A stretch of DNA of 64,000 nucleotides from Spongiactinospora sp. TRM90649 (lineage in GTDB: Bacteria > Actinomycetota > Actinomycetes > Streptosporangiales > Streptosporangiaceae), in contig NZ_JARLTC010000007.1 of the NCBI RefSeq assembly GCF_029382225.1, positions 62,001-126,000 on the forward strand. Direction: 5' to 3'. Below, piece by piece: positions 53,511 through 61,215 of the stretch. The notes below the pieces were generated by a model. That model saw only the letters and a list, made by a program, of their open reading frames with translations. It ran no database searches and was not told the DNA's origin. Made by a program: the position numbers and the translations under genes. Every line of letters starts with the position of its first letter. Within the stretch, counting starts at the first letter, position 1.

Positions 53511-54300
53511 CCTGGCCTTCAAACCCGCCCTCGACCCGGTCACCACCCCGGCCCGCGCGCACTGGCCGGTGATGGCCTCCCGCTGCCTGCGGCTGTCGCT
53601 GCGCGGCGTGGACGCGCTGATCATCGCGCTGCTGCTGCCGGTGATCATGATGCTGATGTTCGTGTTCCTGTTCGGCGGCGCGATCGAGACCGGCACCGAC
53701 TACGTGACCTACGTGCTCCCCGGCGTCCTGGTGCTGTGCGCGGGCTACGGCGCGTCGCTGACCGCGGTCAGCCTGAACCAGGACCTCAAGGACGGCATCA
53801 TCGACCGGTTCCGGTCGATGGACGTCGGCGGGGCGGCGATCATCGCGGGGCACGTCCTGGCCAGCACCGCGCGCAACATGCTGTCCATGACCCTGGTGTT
53901 CGCGGTGGCGTTCCTGATCGGCTTCCGGCCCGACGCCGGGCCCGGCGCCTGGCTCGCCACGATCGGCCTGCTGGTCGCCTACATCCTGGCCATGTCCTGG
54001 CTCTCGGCAATGATCGGGCTGCTCGCCAAGACGCCGGAGGCGGCCGGCGGATTCGGCTTCTTCATGCTGTTCCTGCCCTATCTGAGCAGCGGGTTCGTAC
54101 CGATCGAGACCATGCCGGAGGTCATCCACGGCTTCGCCACCTACCAGCCCACGACGCCGATCATCGACAGCGCGCGGGGGCTGCTGCTCGGCCAGGCCGT
54201 CGGCGACACCCCGTGGCTCGGGCTGAGCTGGTGTGCCGGCATCCTGGCGGTCGCCGTCGTCCTGTCGGGTGTGCTGTTCGCCCGCCGCGCCGCCCGCTGA
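53503..54300 (+). CDS. ABC-2-type exporter permease (DrrB-like)
   Basis: A 265-residue membrane protein with 6 helices. Motifs typical of DrrB are ALIIALLLPVIMMLMFVFLF, VTYVLPGVLVLCAGYGASLT, KDGIIDRFRSMDVGGAAIIA and LFLPYLSSGFVPIETMPEVI. The ATG at 53503 is 7 nt after AAGGAG; an ATG at 53497 is too close. It forms the membrane channel driven by the ATPase of the preceding gene, whose end it overlaps by 8 nt. Confidence 0.92.
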   Translation: MADLAFKPALDPVTTPARAHWPVMASRCLRLSLRGVDALIIALLLPVIMMLMFVFLFGGAIETGTDYVTYVLPGVLVLCAGYGASLTAVSLNQDLKDGIIDRFRSMDVGGAAIIAGHVLASTARNMLSMTLVFAVAFLIGFRPDAGPGAWLATIGLLVAYILAMSWLSAMIGLLAKTPEAAGGFGFFMLFLPYLSSGFVPIETMPEVIHGFATYQPTTPIIDSARGLLLGQAVGDTPWLGLSWCAGILAVAVVLSGVLFARRAAR

Positions 54301-54712
54301 ACCCGGCCCTCACACCCCTCCGATCGCGTACCACCTCCGAATCGACCACGATCTCTCCCCCGGCCGCCGCGCTCCGCCGCGGTGGCAATCATGGGGGATT
54401 CGAGCATGCCCGATCTGAGCGACGTCTCCACCGGCCGCCCGGCGGCGACCGGTGACCGCCGCCGACGGGGACGGGCAGTGACTTCCGGCGGACGCTCCGG
54501 CGTCGTGTCCCACGGGAGCGTATGCGAGACGCACGGGGGTCCCCGGGGAATCCGGGGCCGTGCCCGCGCTTTCGGGGAAGCGCCCGTTGCCGGTCGAGCT
54601 CGCCGCGCCCACCCGGCCACCGATGGTGAAGCGGCCGGGTTCACGTCGGCGGACATACGTCAGCCGGGTCGCGCCGGGCGGGTTGCGTTCGGCTGGGATT
54701 AAGCCGGTTCGG
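54301..54712. other. 412-bp gap between convergent genes without a supported gene
   Basis: It lies between the exporter permease and the DUF1876 gene, which converge on it. Open frames exist on both strands but have shadow-like composition (Arg, Pro, Gly) and no ribosome site or family. No strong terminator-like hairpin was seen by eye. Confidence 0.5.
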
Positions 54713-54982
54713 CTACCAGGCCCGGGTCTGTTCGGCGTGGCCGGAGAGCCTCGCGACGTCTCGCGCGCCCTGACTGAGCAGGTGTTCGGCGAGGTCGGCG
54801 AGGGCTCGGCCGACGGCGATCTCGTCACCGATCTCGGCGACCGGTTCGTCGGCCGGGTTTCGGCGGGCGGCGCCCACGCCGACGTGTTCCTCGCCGGTCG
54901 TGGTGCTGAGCACGGCCCGCGCGGTCGTGTTCACCTCGTCTTCGGCGACCAGGATCTCGATGTTCCAGTTCTTCTCCGTCAT
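54713..54982 (-). CDS. DUF1876 (dsRBD-like) small protein
   Basis: An 89-residue actinobacterial protein: NWNIEILVAEDEVNTTARAV, then GVGAARRNPADEPVAEIGDE, the family hallmark, and a helix VGRALADLAEHLLSQGARDV. The role is unknown; the fold resembles a double-stranded RNA-binding module. The ATG at 54982 is used because it starts the conserved region. An ATG at 55024 with a better ribosome site (GGGGGAAAAC) would add 14 residues and is quite possible. Confidence 0.88.
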   Translation of the reverse strand: MTEKNWNIEILVAEDEVNTTARAVLSTTTGEEHVGVGAARRNPADEPVAEIGDEIAVGRALADLAEHLLSQGARDVARLSGHAEQTRAW

Positions 54983-55095
54983 GACCACCGCCCCCTCATT
55001 GCGCGGCGTGTTCCTTCTGCCCATGTTTTCCCCCTGCCCGCTGCGCATATGGCAAACCCGGTGTCGTGCCACGCGGCCGGGGAAGATGAGCCCGG

Positions 55096-55722
55096 GTGGA
55101 GGACAACGTCCAGATCGCCCTGCCGGACCTCCGGCTCCGGCTGCCGGGGCAGTTCGCGCTGCCGGAGAACTCCACCATGGTGGTGGCCTTCGCGCACGGC
55201 AGCGGGAGCGGCCGAAACAGCCCGCGCAACCAGTTCGTGGCCGAGGCGCTGAACGAGGCGGGCCTCGGCACGCTGCTGTTCGACCTGCTCACGCCGGACG
55301 AGAGCGAGGACCGGCTGAACGTCTTCAACATCCAACTACTGGCCTACCGGCTGGAACTCGTCACCGACTGGCTGCGCGCCCAGGCTCCCGACCTGCGGGT
55401 GGGCTACTTCGGGGCGAGCACGGGCGCCGCCGCCGCGCTGCAGGCGGCGAGCGAGCACGGCGCCGACGTGGCGGCCGTCGTCTCCCGGGGCGGACGGCCC
55501 GACCTCGCCGCCGACCGGCTCGGCCGGGTGCGCGCGCCCACGCTGCTGATCGTGGGCGGCGACGACACCGAGGTCGTCGAGCTGAACGCCGAGGCCATGC
55601 GGCACATGGAGGACACCGAGGTCCGCCTGGAGATCGTTCCCGGGGCCACGCACCTCTTCAAGGAGCCCGGCGCGTTGGAGGCGGTGGCCGCTCTCGCCCG
55701 CGACTGGTTCATCACACATTGA
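55096..55722 (+). CDS. alpha/beta hydrolase (dienelactone-hydrolase-like)
   Basis: A 208-residue hydrolase fold: strand and oxyanion loop VVAFAHGSGSGRNSPRN, nucleophile elbow VGYFGASTGAAAALQAA (Ser in GASTG), Asp region LLIVGGDDTEVVELN and His in EIVPGATHLFKEPGA. These complete a Ser-Asp-His triad. Similar genes often stand alone or are fused to a phosphoribosyltransferase domain; here it is the free hydrolase. GTG at 55096. The substrate is unknown. Confidence 0.88.
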   Translation: MEDNVQIALPDLRLRLPGQFALPENSTMVVAFAHGSGSGRNSPRNQFVAEALNEAGLGTLLFDLLTPDESEDRLNVFNIQLLAYRLELVTDWLRAQAPDLRVGYFGASTGAAAALQAASEHGADVAAVVSRGGRPDLAADRLGRVRAPTLLIVGGDDTEVVELNAEAMRHMEDTEVRLEIVPGATHLFKEPGALEAVAALARDWFITH

Positions 55723-55735
55723 CCCCATCTGTCCC

Positions 55736-56977
55736 TTATGTAACGGCCGGGCGCACCGGATCCGGCTCGGTGAGGTCGTGGGGCAGGCGCAGCCCCTCGC
55801 GCAGCGGGATCAGCTCCGAGTGCAGGACCATCGCGGCGGCCCCGACGGCCGGTGCGGTGGCCGCCGATCGGGACAGCCGGACGGTCACCGAGTGGGTGCG
55901 CGACGCGAAGGCCCGGTCCAGCTCGTCCTGCACCACGGGCAGGTAGACGGGCCCCGCCGTGGCGAGGCCGGGTCCGGTGAGGATCAGCAGCTCCAGGTCG
56001 ATGACGGCGGCCAGCGTCCTGGCGAGCACGGCGAGGTGGCGGGCGGAGTCCTCAAGCAGCGCCAGAGCCGAGTCGTCCCCGCGCCGGGCGGCGCGGGCGA
56101 GAGCGGCGAAGTCGGCGGCGACGGAAGCCCCGGTCAGCCCGGCGCGCCCGGCCAGGGCCTGATCGGCTCGGGCGGCGGCGACCACGGCGGCCGGCCCGGC
56201 CATCGCCTCGGCGCAGCCGCGCGCCCCGCACCGGCACTCCGGGCCGTTCACGTCGAGGCAGATGTGCCCGATCTCGCCGGCGTTCCCGCTGGGCCCCCGG
56301 TGCGCGATCCCGTTGATCACCACCCCGGCTCCGATGCCAACGCCCACATACAGGACGGCGAACGTGGAGGTGCCGCCGACGACGCCCGACCAGTACTCGC
56401 CGAGGGCGGCGGCGGTCGCGTCGTTCTCCGTGATCACCGGCAGGCCGGTGGCGTCGGTCAGGGCCAGGCCGAGCCGCCGGTCCGCACGCCGGTACGTCCC
56501 CGCCGGGTTCGCCCGCACGCCGCCGCACGGCCCGGGGGACACCACGCCCACCCCGAGCACCCCCCGCCGATCGACGCCCACGCCCTCGATCAGGGTCTCG
56601 ATCTCGGCGGCCATCCGCATGACCTCGACCCCCGCCCGGTCGTGGGCCGCCCCCGGGCGGGACATCCGCCCGATGATCGAACCGCCGAGGTCGGTCAGCA
56701 CGTAGCTCAGTTGCGTGTGGTCGAGGTGCACGCCGATGGCGTGCCGCGCCGACCGGTTGAGCTGGAGCAGGGTGCGCGGCTTGCCGCCGGTGGACTCCGC
56801 CATCCCGGTCTCCCGCACCAGGCCGTCGTCGATGAGCCTGCGCACCACCACGGAGACCGTGGCGGCGGTGTAGCCGGTGGCGTCGGCGAGACCGGCCCGG
56901 CTGATCGTCCCCGCGGCCCGGATCACGTCGAGCACCGCGGACCTGGTGCTGGCGTGGTGCCTGGCGGGCTTGTTCAC
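55736..56977 (-). CDS. ROK-family transcriptional repressor/sugar kinase-fold protein
   Basis: A 413-residue ROK protein. The N-terminal winged helix (about 5-65: TRSAVLDVIRAAGTISRAGL, TAATVSVVVRRLIDDGLVRE) makes it a NagC/XylR-type regulator. The ROK domain carries GVGVVSPGPCGG, ENDATAAALGEYW and the zinc motif GEIGHICLDVNGPECRCGAR followed by GCAEAM (Cys cluster). GTG at 56977. It is divergent from a LacI-like binding protein; a palindrome lies between. A sugar or amino sugar is the expected inducer, but no transport or catabolic genes adjoin. Confidence 0.92.
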   Translation of the reverse strand: MNKPARHHASTRSAVLDVIRAAGTISRAGLADATGYTAATVSVVVRRLIDDGLVRETGMAESTGGKPRTLLQLNRSARHAIGVHLDHTQLSYVLTDLGGSIIGRMSRPGAAHDRAGVEVMRMAAEIETLIEGVGVDRRGVLGVGVVSPGPCGGVRANPAGTYRRADRRLGLALTDATGLPVITENDATAAALGEYWSGVVGGTSTFAVLYVGVGIGAGVVINGIAHRGPSGNAGEIGHICLDVNGPECRCGARGCAEAMAGPAAVVAAARADQALAGRAGLTGASVAADFAALARAARRGDDSALALLEDSARHLAVLARTLAAVIDLELLILTGPGLATAGPVYLPVVQDELDRAFASRTHSVTVRLSRSAATAPAVGAAAMVLHSELIPLREGLRLPHDLTEPDPVRPAVT

Positions 56978-57008
56978 CGCGGCCTCCCGTCGTCGGCACA
57001 GTTTCCTG

Positions 57009-57026
57009 CGTTATCGGACGATAGCG
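57009..57026. promoter_or_regulatory. palindrome between ROK and LacI-like genes
   Basis: TATCG-GA-CGATA (57012-57023) is exact, and the extended arms CGTTATCG and CGATAGCG match at 7 of 8 positions. It lies 32-49 bp upstream of the ROK start and could be the ROK repressor's operator. Confidence 0.5.
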
Positions 57027-57153
57027 GGGATACGCGCGGTGGCATGTCCCGCGCCGCTAGACTCGGCGTCGCCCTTCCGGCCCCGCTTCGTCGCCCGGCC
57101 CGGCACTCCGTTGACGTCGGTCCCGCCCCCGGCCGTCGCCTGAAAGGGAGTCC

Positions 57154-58044
57154 ATGGCACATCCCTCCCGCTGCCCCGATGTCATCGGGCTGGTGCTCAC
57201 CCGTCCGGTCCGCTCGCCCGGGGTCGAACCGCTCCGCATGGAGTTCGTCGCGGGCGTCGAGGAGGGGCTCGCGGAGCGCGAGATGCCGGTGCTGCTCAGC
57301 GTGGTCACCACCCACGAGGCGGAGATCGTGACCTACCGGCGCTGGGCGGCGCGGAAGCTGGTCGCTGCCGCCATCGTGGTGGACCTCGCGGAGGGGGATC
57401 GGCGTCCCGCCGTCCTGCGCGAGGTGGGGCTGCCCGCCGTGCTGGCCGGTGGGTGCGACGACGCCGAGACGGCGACGCCCGCCGTGCGCACGGACGAGCG
57501 GGGCGCGGCGGCGGAGGTGCTGGACCGCCTGCTGGCCCTCGGGCACCGTCGCATCGCCAGGGTCACCGGATCCGAGTCGCTGCTGCGGACCCGGGTTAGG
57601 ACGGCCGCGCTCGTCGCGGGCTGCCTGACCGCCGGAATCGAGCCGCCCATGCTCGCCGCGGGCGACTGCTCCGAGAAGAGCGGAGCCCGCCTGACCGCCG
57701 CGCTGCTGCGCCGCGAGGACCGGCCGACGGCCGTCCTGTACGACGACGAGGTCCTGGCCGCCGGCGGGCTGGCCGCCGCGCGGTCGCTCGGCCTGGCCGT
57801 GCCCGGCCAGGTCAGCCTGGTCGCCTGGGACGACCTGGCGGTCTCCAGGCCGACCGCGCCGCCGCTCACCGTGATGAGCGTGGACGTCCACCGGTTCGGG
57901 CTGTCGGTCGCCGCGTCGATCCTCGAACTCGCCGACGGCCTTCCCGTCAGCGAACGCTGGTCCCCCGCCGCCACATACGTGCCACGCGGCACCACCGGCC
58001 CCGCTCCCGATGAGTCCGGGCGCGCGCCGGAGTCTCATTGGTGA
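57154..58044 (+). CDS. LacI-family effector domain protein lacking the DNA-binding domain
   Basis: A 296-residue protein that aligns with the sugar-binding part of LacI/GalR regulators: VIGLVLTRPVRSPGVEPLRM, LDRLLALGHRRIARVTGS, PTAVLYDDEVLAAGGLAAAR, VPGQVSLVAWDDLAVSRPTA and PLTVMSVDVHRFGLSVAASI. The helix-turn-helix and hinge of about 55 residues are absent, and no such sequence exists upstream in any frame. The ATG at 57154 has its own good ribosome site (AAAGGGAGTCC). It may be a ligand-binding protein that acts with a partner, perhaps the divergent ROK regulator, or a regulator that lost its DNA-binding end. Confidence 0.8.
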   Translation: MAHPSRCPDVIGLVLTRPVRSPGVEPLRMEFVAGVEEGLAEREMPVLLSVVTTHEAEIVTYRRWAARKLVAAAIVVDLAEGDRRPAVLREVGLPAVLAGGCDDAETATPAVRTDERGAAAEVLDRLLALGHRRIARVTGSESLLRTRVRTAALVAGCLTAGIEPPMLAAGDCSEKSGARLTAALLRREDRPTAVLYDDEVLAAGGLAAARSLGLAVPGQVSLVAWDDLAVSRPTAPPLTVMSVDVHRFGLSVAASILELADGLPVSERWSPAATYVPRGTTGPAPDESGRAPESHW

Positions 58045-58092
58045 ACCCGGCCGCAGTACGGGGGCGGCCGGGATCTTCGAGAGGAGAGAACC

Positions 58093-58467
58093 ATGGGACG
58101 ACCAGTGGTGCACTTCGAGGTCATCGGGCGGAACCCGGCCGGGCTGCGGACCTACTACGGCGAGCTGTTCGGCTGGGAGTTCCAGGTGGGCGACGCGGTC
58201 AGCGACGCCGTCTCGTCGCCGGGCGAGTACGGGTTCGTGGACGGGAACACCACAGGGGGCATCAACGGCGGTGTGGCCGGAGGGCCGGACCACACCGAAC
58301 GGGTCCTGTTCTACGTGGACGTGCCCGACGTCGAGGCCGCGCTGAGCCAGGCCGAACGGCTCGGCGGCAAGCGCCTGCTCGGCCCCGAGGGCTCGCCCGG
58401 CGACCTGGTGATCGGCCGCTTCACCGACCCCGAGGGGAACCTGATCGGCGTGGCCGGTCCGCGGTAG
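58093..58467 (+). CDS. VOC-family glyoxalase-like protein
   Basis: A 124-residue single-domain VOC protein: VVHFEVIGRNPAGLRTYYGE, LFGWEFQVGD, VLFYVDVPDVEAALSQAERL and GRFTDPEGNLIGV. The first and last segments hold the usual metal positions (His8, and Glu in DPEGN). It resembles the CFP32/27-kDa antigen-type actinobacterial group, often of unclear substrate. The ATG at 58093 follows GAGAGGAGAGAACC. It is 48 bp after the LacI-like gene and may be co-transcribed. Confidence 0.87.
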   Translation: MGRPVVHFEVIGRNPAGLRTYYGELFGWEFQVGDAVSDAVSSPGEYGFVDGNTTGGINGGVAGGPDHTERVLFYVDVPDVEAALSQAERLGGKRLLGPEGSPGDLVIGRFTDPEGNLIGVAGPR

Positions 58468-58500
58468 CGGCGGGCGGCGCGCCCGGCCGGGATGACTCCG

Positions 58501-59697
58501 TCAGAAGCCGGGGAGTTCGAGGCTGCCCGCCCAGGCGGGGAAGCCGAAGTCGTCCGACGGCGTCACCCGGCCGGTCTTGACGTCTACGCGGTAGGTGCGG
58601 TCGCCCAGGGTCGGGACTCCGCCCTTCCAGGGCCTGTCGATGTTGCTCGCGGAGACGATCACCTCGGTGGGCCCGACCCATCCCCCCGTCCGCATGGGGT
58701 GGATGGGGCCATCCGCCCGCAGCCGGACGATGTGCAGGACTTTCCCCGTCCAGGGGTCGATGGTGACCACGGTGTCGTTGGGCCGGCCGCTCCCGGGCTC
58801 CTTCCCGGACGATGTGACGCCGGTCTTCAGGCCGCTCAGGAACGACAGCGAGCTCCCGTCGCCGGACGGCACGCCGAACTCCTGCGGCTCGTCCTTGAGC
58901 GTCGGGAACGGGCGCACCTCGCCGTCGCCGCCGAGGCGGCCCAACCGGCGTTCCTCGCCGTCCCTGACCACGACCGTGAGGTCACCGGCGTCGTCGAGGG
59001 CCCGCACGTGCCAGCCGTCCGGGACCCGGGTGACCTCGCCGGTTTCGACCTTCACGATCACGTCGGGCCGGTCCTTGCGCCACATGGCCAGGCGGGAGCC
59101 GTCCGGCGAGAGGGTGATCAGCATCGGCTCGGCCACCAGTTCGGCGCGGGTGATCGGCACCGGCACGAGGCGCACCTGCCCGCCGTCCAGGTCGCGGACG
59201 GCGATCGCCCGGTCGCGCTCGCTGTAGTAGGCCACCCGCCGTCCGTCGGACGAGATGACCAGCGGGGCGTTGGTGTTCATGTACTCGTCGGCGGTCTGCT
59301 CGGTGTAGACGCTGAGCGCCTCCGGCATCCGGTACTTCCGGCCGTCGCGCGTCACGACGTTCCACTGCGCGCACTCCTTGGCGAACCGGTGCGTGTTCAC
59401 CCCCGGCTTCCACTCCTCGCCGCACCAGTCGTAGTAGGCGTAACTCAGCGGCCCGACGCCGGAGGCCGGGAGCGTGTCGGTGACCTGGCTGGTGATGACG
59501 CCACGGCCCGCGCTGCCGGACGGCGCGACGCCGGCGAACGCCACGGCGGCGGCCATCGCGGCGACCGCCCCGGCGGTGGCCGAGGCGTACCCGGTGACAC
59601 GACGACGGCGCCGGGCCTTGTGGAGCGCGCGCCCGGCGAGATCGACGGCGGGCGCTTCGTCGGCGACGGCGGTGAGGTGGTCGCGGAACGTGGTCAT
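58501..59697 (-). CDS. membrane protein with TolB/WD40-like repeats, partner of SigE-type sigma factor
   Basis: A 398-residue protein: cytoplasmic N-terminus of about 35 residues (MTTFRDHLTAVADEAPAVDL, ALHKARRRRR), one membrane helix (about 36-58), then an extracytoplasmic beta-propeller-like domain with repeated strands such as PLVISSDGRRVAYYSERD and ITLSPDGSRLAMWRKD. It overlaps the upstream sigma gene by 4 nt, the standard arrangement in SigE-family loci of Actinobacteria, and it probably acts as the membrane regulator of that factor. No zinc anti-sigma motif is seen. Confidence 0.78.
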   Translation of the reverse strand: MTTFRDHLTAVADEAPAVDLAGRALHKARRRRRVTGYASATAGAVAAMAAAVAFAGVAPSGSAGRGVITSQVTDTLPASGVGPLSYAYYDWCGEEWKPGVNTHRFAKECAQWNVVTRDGRKYRMPEALSVYTEQTADEYMNTNAPLVISSDGRRVAYYSERDRAIAVRDLDGGQVRLVPVPITRAELVAEPMLITLSPDGSRLAMWRKDRPDVIVKVETGEVTRVPDGWHVRALDDAGDLTVVVRDGEERRLGRLGGDGEVRPFPTLKDEPQEFGVPSGDGSSLSFLSGLKTGVTSSGKEPGSGRPNDTVVTIDPWTGKVLHIVRLRADGPIHPMRTGGWVGPTEVIVSASNIDRPWKGGVPTLGDRTYRVDVKTGRVTPSDDFGFPAWAGSLELPGF

Positions 59698-60224
59698 CGG
59701 CGGATCCCCTCTGGCTTGTGCGTCTCGGTGTCGTGGAGGAGGTGGGCGATGCCGGGGAGGAGCTCGCGCAGCCGGGCGAGCGCGTGGTGCGCCTGGCTCT
59801 TGACCGTTCCCGGTGAGCAGCCGAGCAGGTCCGCCGTCTCGTCCACGCTGCGGTCCTCGTAGTAGCGCAGCACGATGACGGCCCGCTGGCGTGGGGACAG
59901 CCGGGCGAGCGCCCGGCGCAGGTCGATCCGCTGTTCGGTGGTGTCGCCCGGATCGTGGGCGAGCTCCGGAGCGTCGCCCGAGGGGTACTCGGCCGAGCGC
60001 CGCCGCCTGCGCCAGGAGATGTGCTCGTTGATCAGGGCCTTGCGGGTGTACGCCTCGGGATTGCCTCCCCTGGCCAGCTTGGGCCAGTGCCGGGCGACCT
60101 TGACCAGGACGTCCTGGAGAAGATCCTCGGCGAGGTGGGCGTCTCCGGTGAGCAGGTAGGCGCTGCGGACCAGCGATTGCTGGCGTGCGCCCACGAACTC
60201 ACGGAAGCCCTGGTAGCGGTCCAT
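59694..60224 (-). CDS. SigE-family ECF RNA polymerase sigma factor
   Basis: A 176-residue sigma factor of the actinobacterial SigE-like (SACE_1180 type) family. Region 2 reads FREFVGARQQSLVRSAYLLT and HLAEDLLQDVLVKVARHWPK. Region 4 reads LSPRQRAVIVLRYYEDRSVD and the helix-turn-helix TADLLGCSPGTVKSQAHHAL. The ATG at 60224 follows AAGGGAGAACCC. It shares a divergent promoter with the ribbon-helix-helix/Clp-N gene; one palindrome there is 80 bp upstream of this start, so that protein might influence it. Confidence 0.92.
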   Translation of the reverse strand: MDRYQGFREFVGARQQSLVRSAYLLTGDAHLAEDLLQDVLVKVARHWPKLARGGNPEAYTRKALINEHISWRRRRRSAEYPSGDAPELAHDPGDTTEQRIDLRRALARLSPRQRAVIVLRYYEDRSVDETADLLGCSPGTVKSQAHHALARLRELLPGIAHLLHDTETHKPEGIRR

Positions 60225-60303
60225 GGGTTCTCCCTTCGCCCTGAAGAACGCGGTGGGAGTGGCTTCAGGTTGGCCGCCGGGCGATGGAAAAGGGTAGCGA
60301 AAG

Positions 60304-60357
60304 TAACCCCATTGGGGTTATAAAAGGAGGTGTAACCCCTTCATAACCCCAATGGGG
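60304..60357. promoter_or_regulatory. palindromic TAACCCC sites, candidate autoregulatory operator
   Basis: TAACCCCATTGGGGTTA (60304-60320) has perfect 8-bp arms. A single half site, TAACCCC, occurs at 60333-60339, and a second dyad, TAACCCCAATGGGG, at 60344-60357. They cover the promoter/leader of the gene at 60370, whose product starts with a ribbon-helix-helix DNA-binding domain. A strong AAAGGAGG (60323-60330) between the sites has no proper start codon after it. Confidence 0.75.
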
Positions 60358-60369
60358 AGGCTGTTCGGG

Positions 60370-61146
60370 ATGCCGAAGATCAACGTCTATCTGCCCGACG
60401 AGCTGGCCGAGGCGGTCAAGGCGTCCGGGGTGCCGGTCTCCGCCGTGTGCCAGCGGGCGCTTGAGCAGGCCGTCCGCCGGGTCACCGCGATCAGGGAGGT
60501 CATGGCCGGCGACCTCGCGGGCGACGACCTCGCCGCGCGATTCCCGCACTTCACCGCGCGCACGCGGGAGGTGCTGAAGCTGTCCGTGGCCGCCGCGCGG
60601 GAGGACGGGGCGGCCGAGGTGGGCACCGAGCACCTGCTCGGCGGCATGCTCGCCGAGGGCACCAACCTGGCCCTGCACGTGCTGCGCGCCGCCGAGATCG
60701 AGCCCGAGCAGGTCGGGCGGGCCCTGGCCGCGCAGACCTCCCGCTCAGGCGGCTCCGCCCCGCCGGAGACGCCGGACGGGGAGACGGCGCGCTTCAGCGG
60801 CCCGGCGGCCAACGCGCTGGAGATGGCCGTGGCCGAGGCGCACGGCCTGGGGCACAACTACATCGGGTGCGAGCACCTGCTGCTCGGCCTGATCGCCGAA
60901 CCGGACGGCGCGGGCGGGCAGGTGCTCAGATCGCTGGGGGCGGAGGCACGGCTGACTCGGCGGGCCGTGGTCGCCGCGCTCGCGGGCTATGTACACCTTC
61001 GAGCGCAGGGGGCGGGGGCGGGGGCGGCAGCCACATCCGCGGACCCGGCCAAGGCACTGGCTGAGGCTGTCGGGCGGGCGGTCGAGCCGCTGGTGCGCCG
61101 CATCGAGCGACTGGAGGAGCGGCTCGATACGGGCTCCGGCGGATGA
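60370..61146 (+). CDS. ribbon-helix-helix DNA-binding domain fused to two Clp-N repeats
   Basis: A 258-residue fusion. Residues about 1-40 form a CopG/MetJ-like ribbon-helix-helix domain (PKINVYLPDELAEAVKASGV, then SAVCQRALEQAVRRV). Residues about 55-120 and 130-200 are two Clp N-terminal repeats (REVLKLSVAAAREDGAAEVG, GTEHLLGGMLAEGTN; then HGLGHNYIGCEHLLLGLIAE), the substrate-binding module of ClpC, but there is no AAA ATPase. A short C-terminal helix follows. It could be a repressor that senses misfolded proteins or Clp substrates/adaptors. The ATG at 60370 uses GGGGAGG; an ATG at 60352 has no suitable site. The leader palindromes suggest autoregulation. Confidence 0.88.
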   Translation: MPKINVYLPDELAEAVKASGVPVSAVCQRALEQAVRRVTAIREVMAGDLAGDDLAARFPHFTARTREVLKLSVAAAREDGAAEVGTEHLLGGMLAEGTNLALHVLRAAEIEPEQVGRALAAQTSRSGGSAPPETPDGETARFSGPAANALEMAVAEAHGLGHNYIGCEHLLLGLIAEPDGAGGQVLRSLGAEARLTRRAVVAALAGYVHLRAQGAGAGAAATSADPAKALAEAVGRAVEPLVRRIERLEERLDTGSGG

Positions 61147-61211
61147 ACGGATGGGTGGTCAGGGCCATACTGATCATCGCTGTCCTCGCTTGGATCATCA
61201 CCATGCTGTGA
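61143..61211 (+). CDS. 22-residue single-pass membrane microprotein
   Basis: Its ATG overlaps the stop of the ribbon-helix-helix/Clp-N gene (ATGA), so translation would be coupled. The peptide begins MNGWVVRAILIIAV and ends in AWIITML: a short polar start and one hydrophobic helix. It is far below usual gene-calling limits. The tight coupling and the clean hydrophobic stretch speak for a real product; a database or ribosome-profiling check is needed for certainty. A function tying the upstream protein to the membrane is only a guess. Confidence 0.5.
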   Translation: MNGWVVRAILIIAVLAWIITML

Positions 61212-61215
61212 GTCC

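Noticed and set aside
54310-54828. Open frames on both strands in the gap before the DUF1876 gene
   Set aside because: Composition and codon pattern are those of shadow frames and no motif is recognised.
60301-60369. Upstream AAAGGAGG as the ribosome site of an earlier gene start
   Set aside because: The only nearby start (GTG) is followed at once by a stop codon, and the ATG at 60352 is 21 nt away; the ATG at 60370 has its own GGGGAGG.
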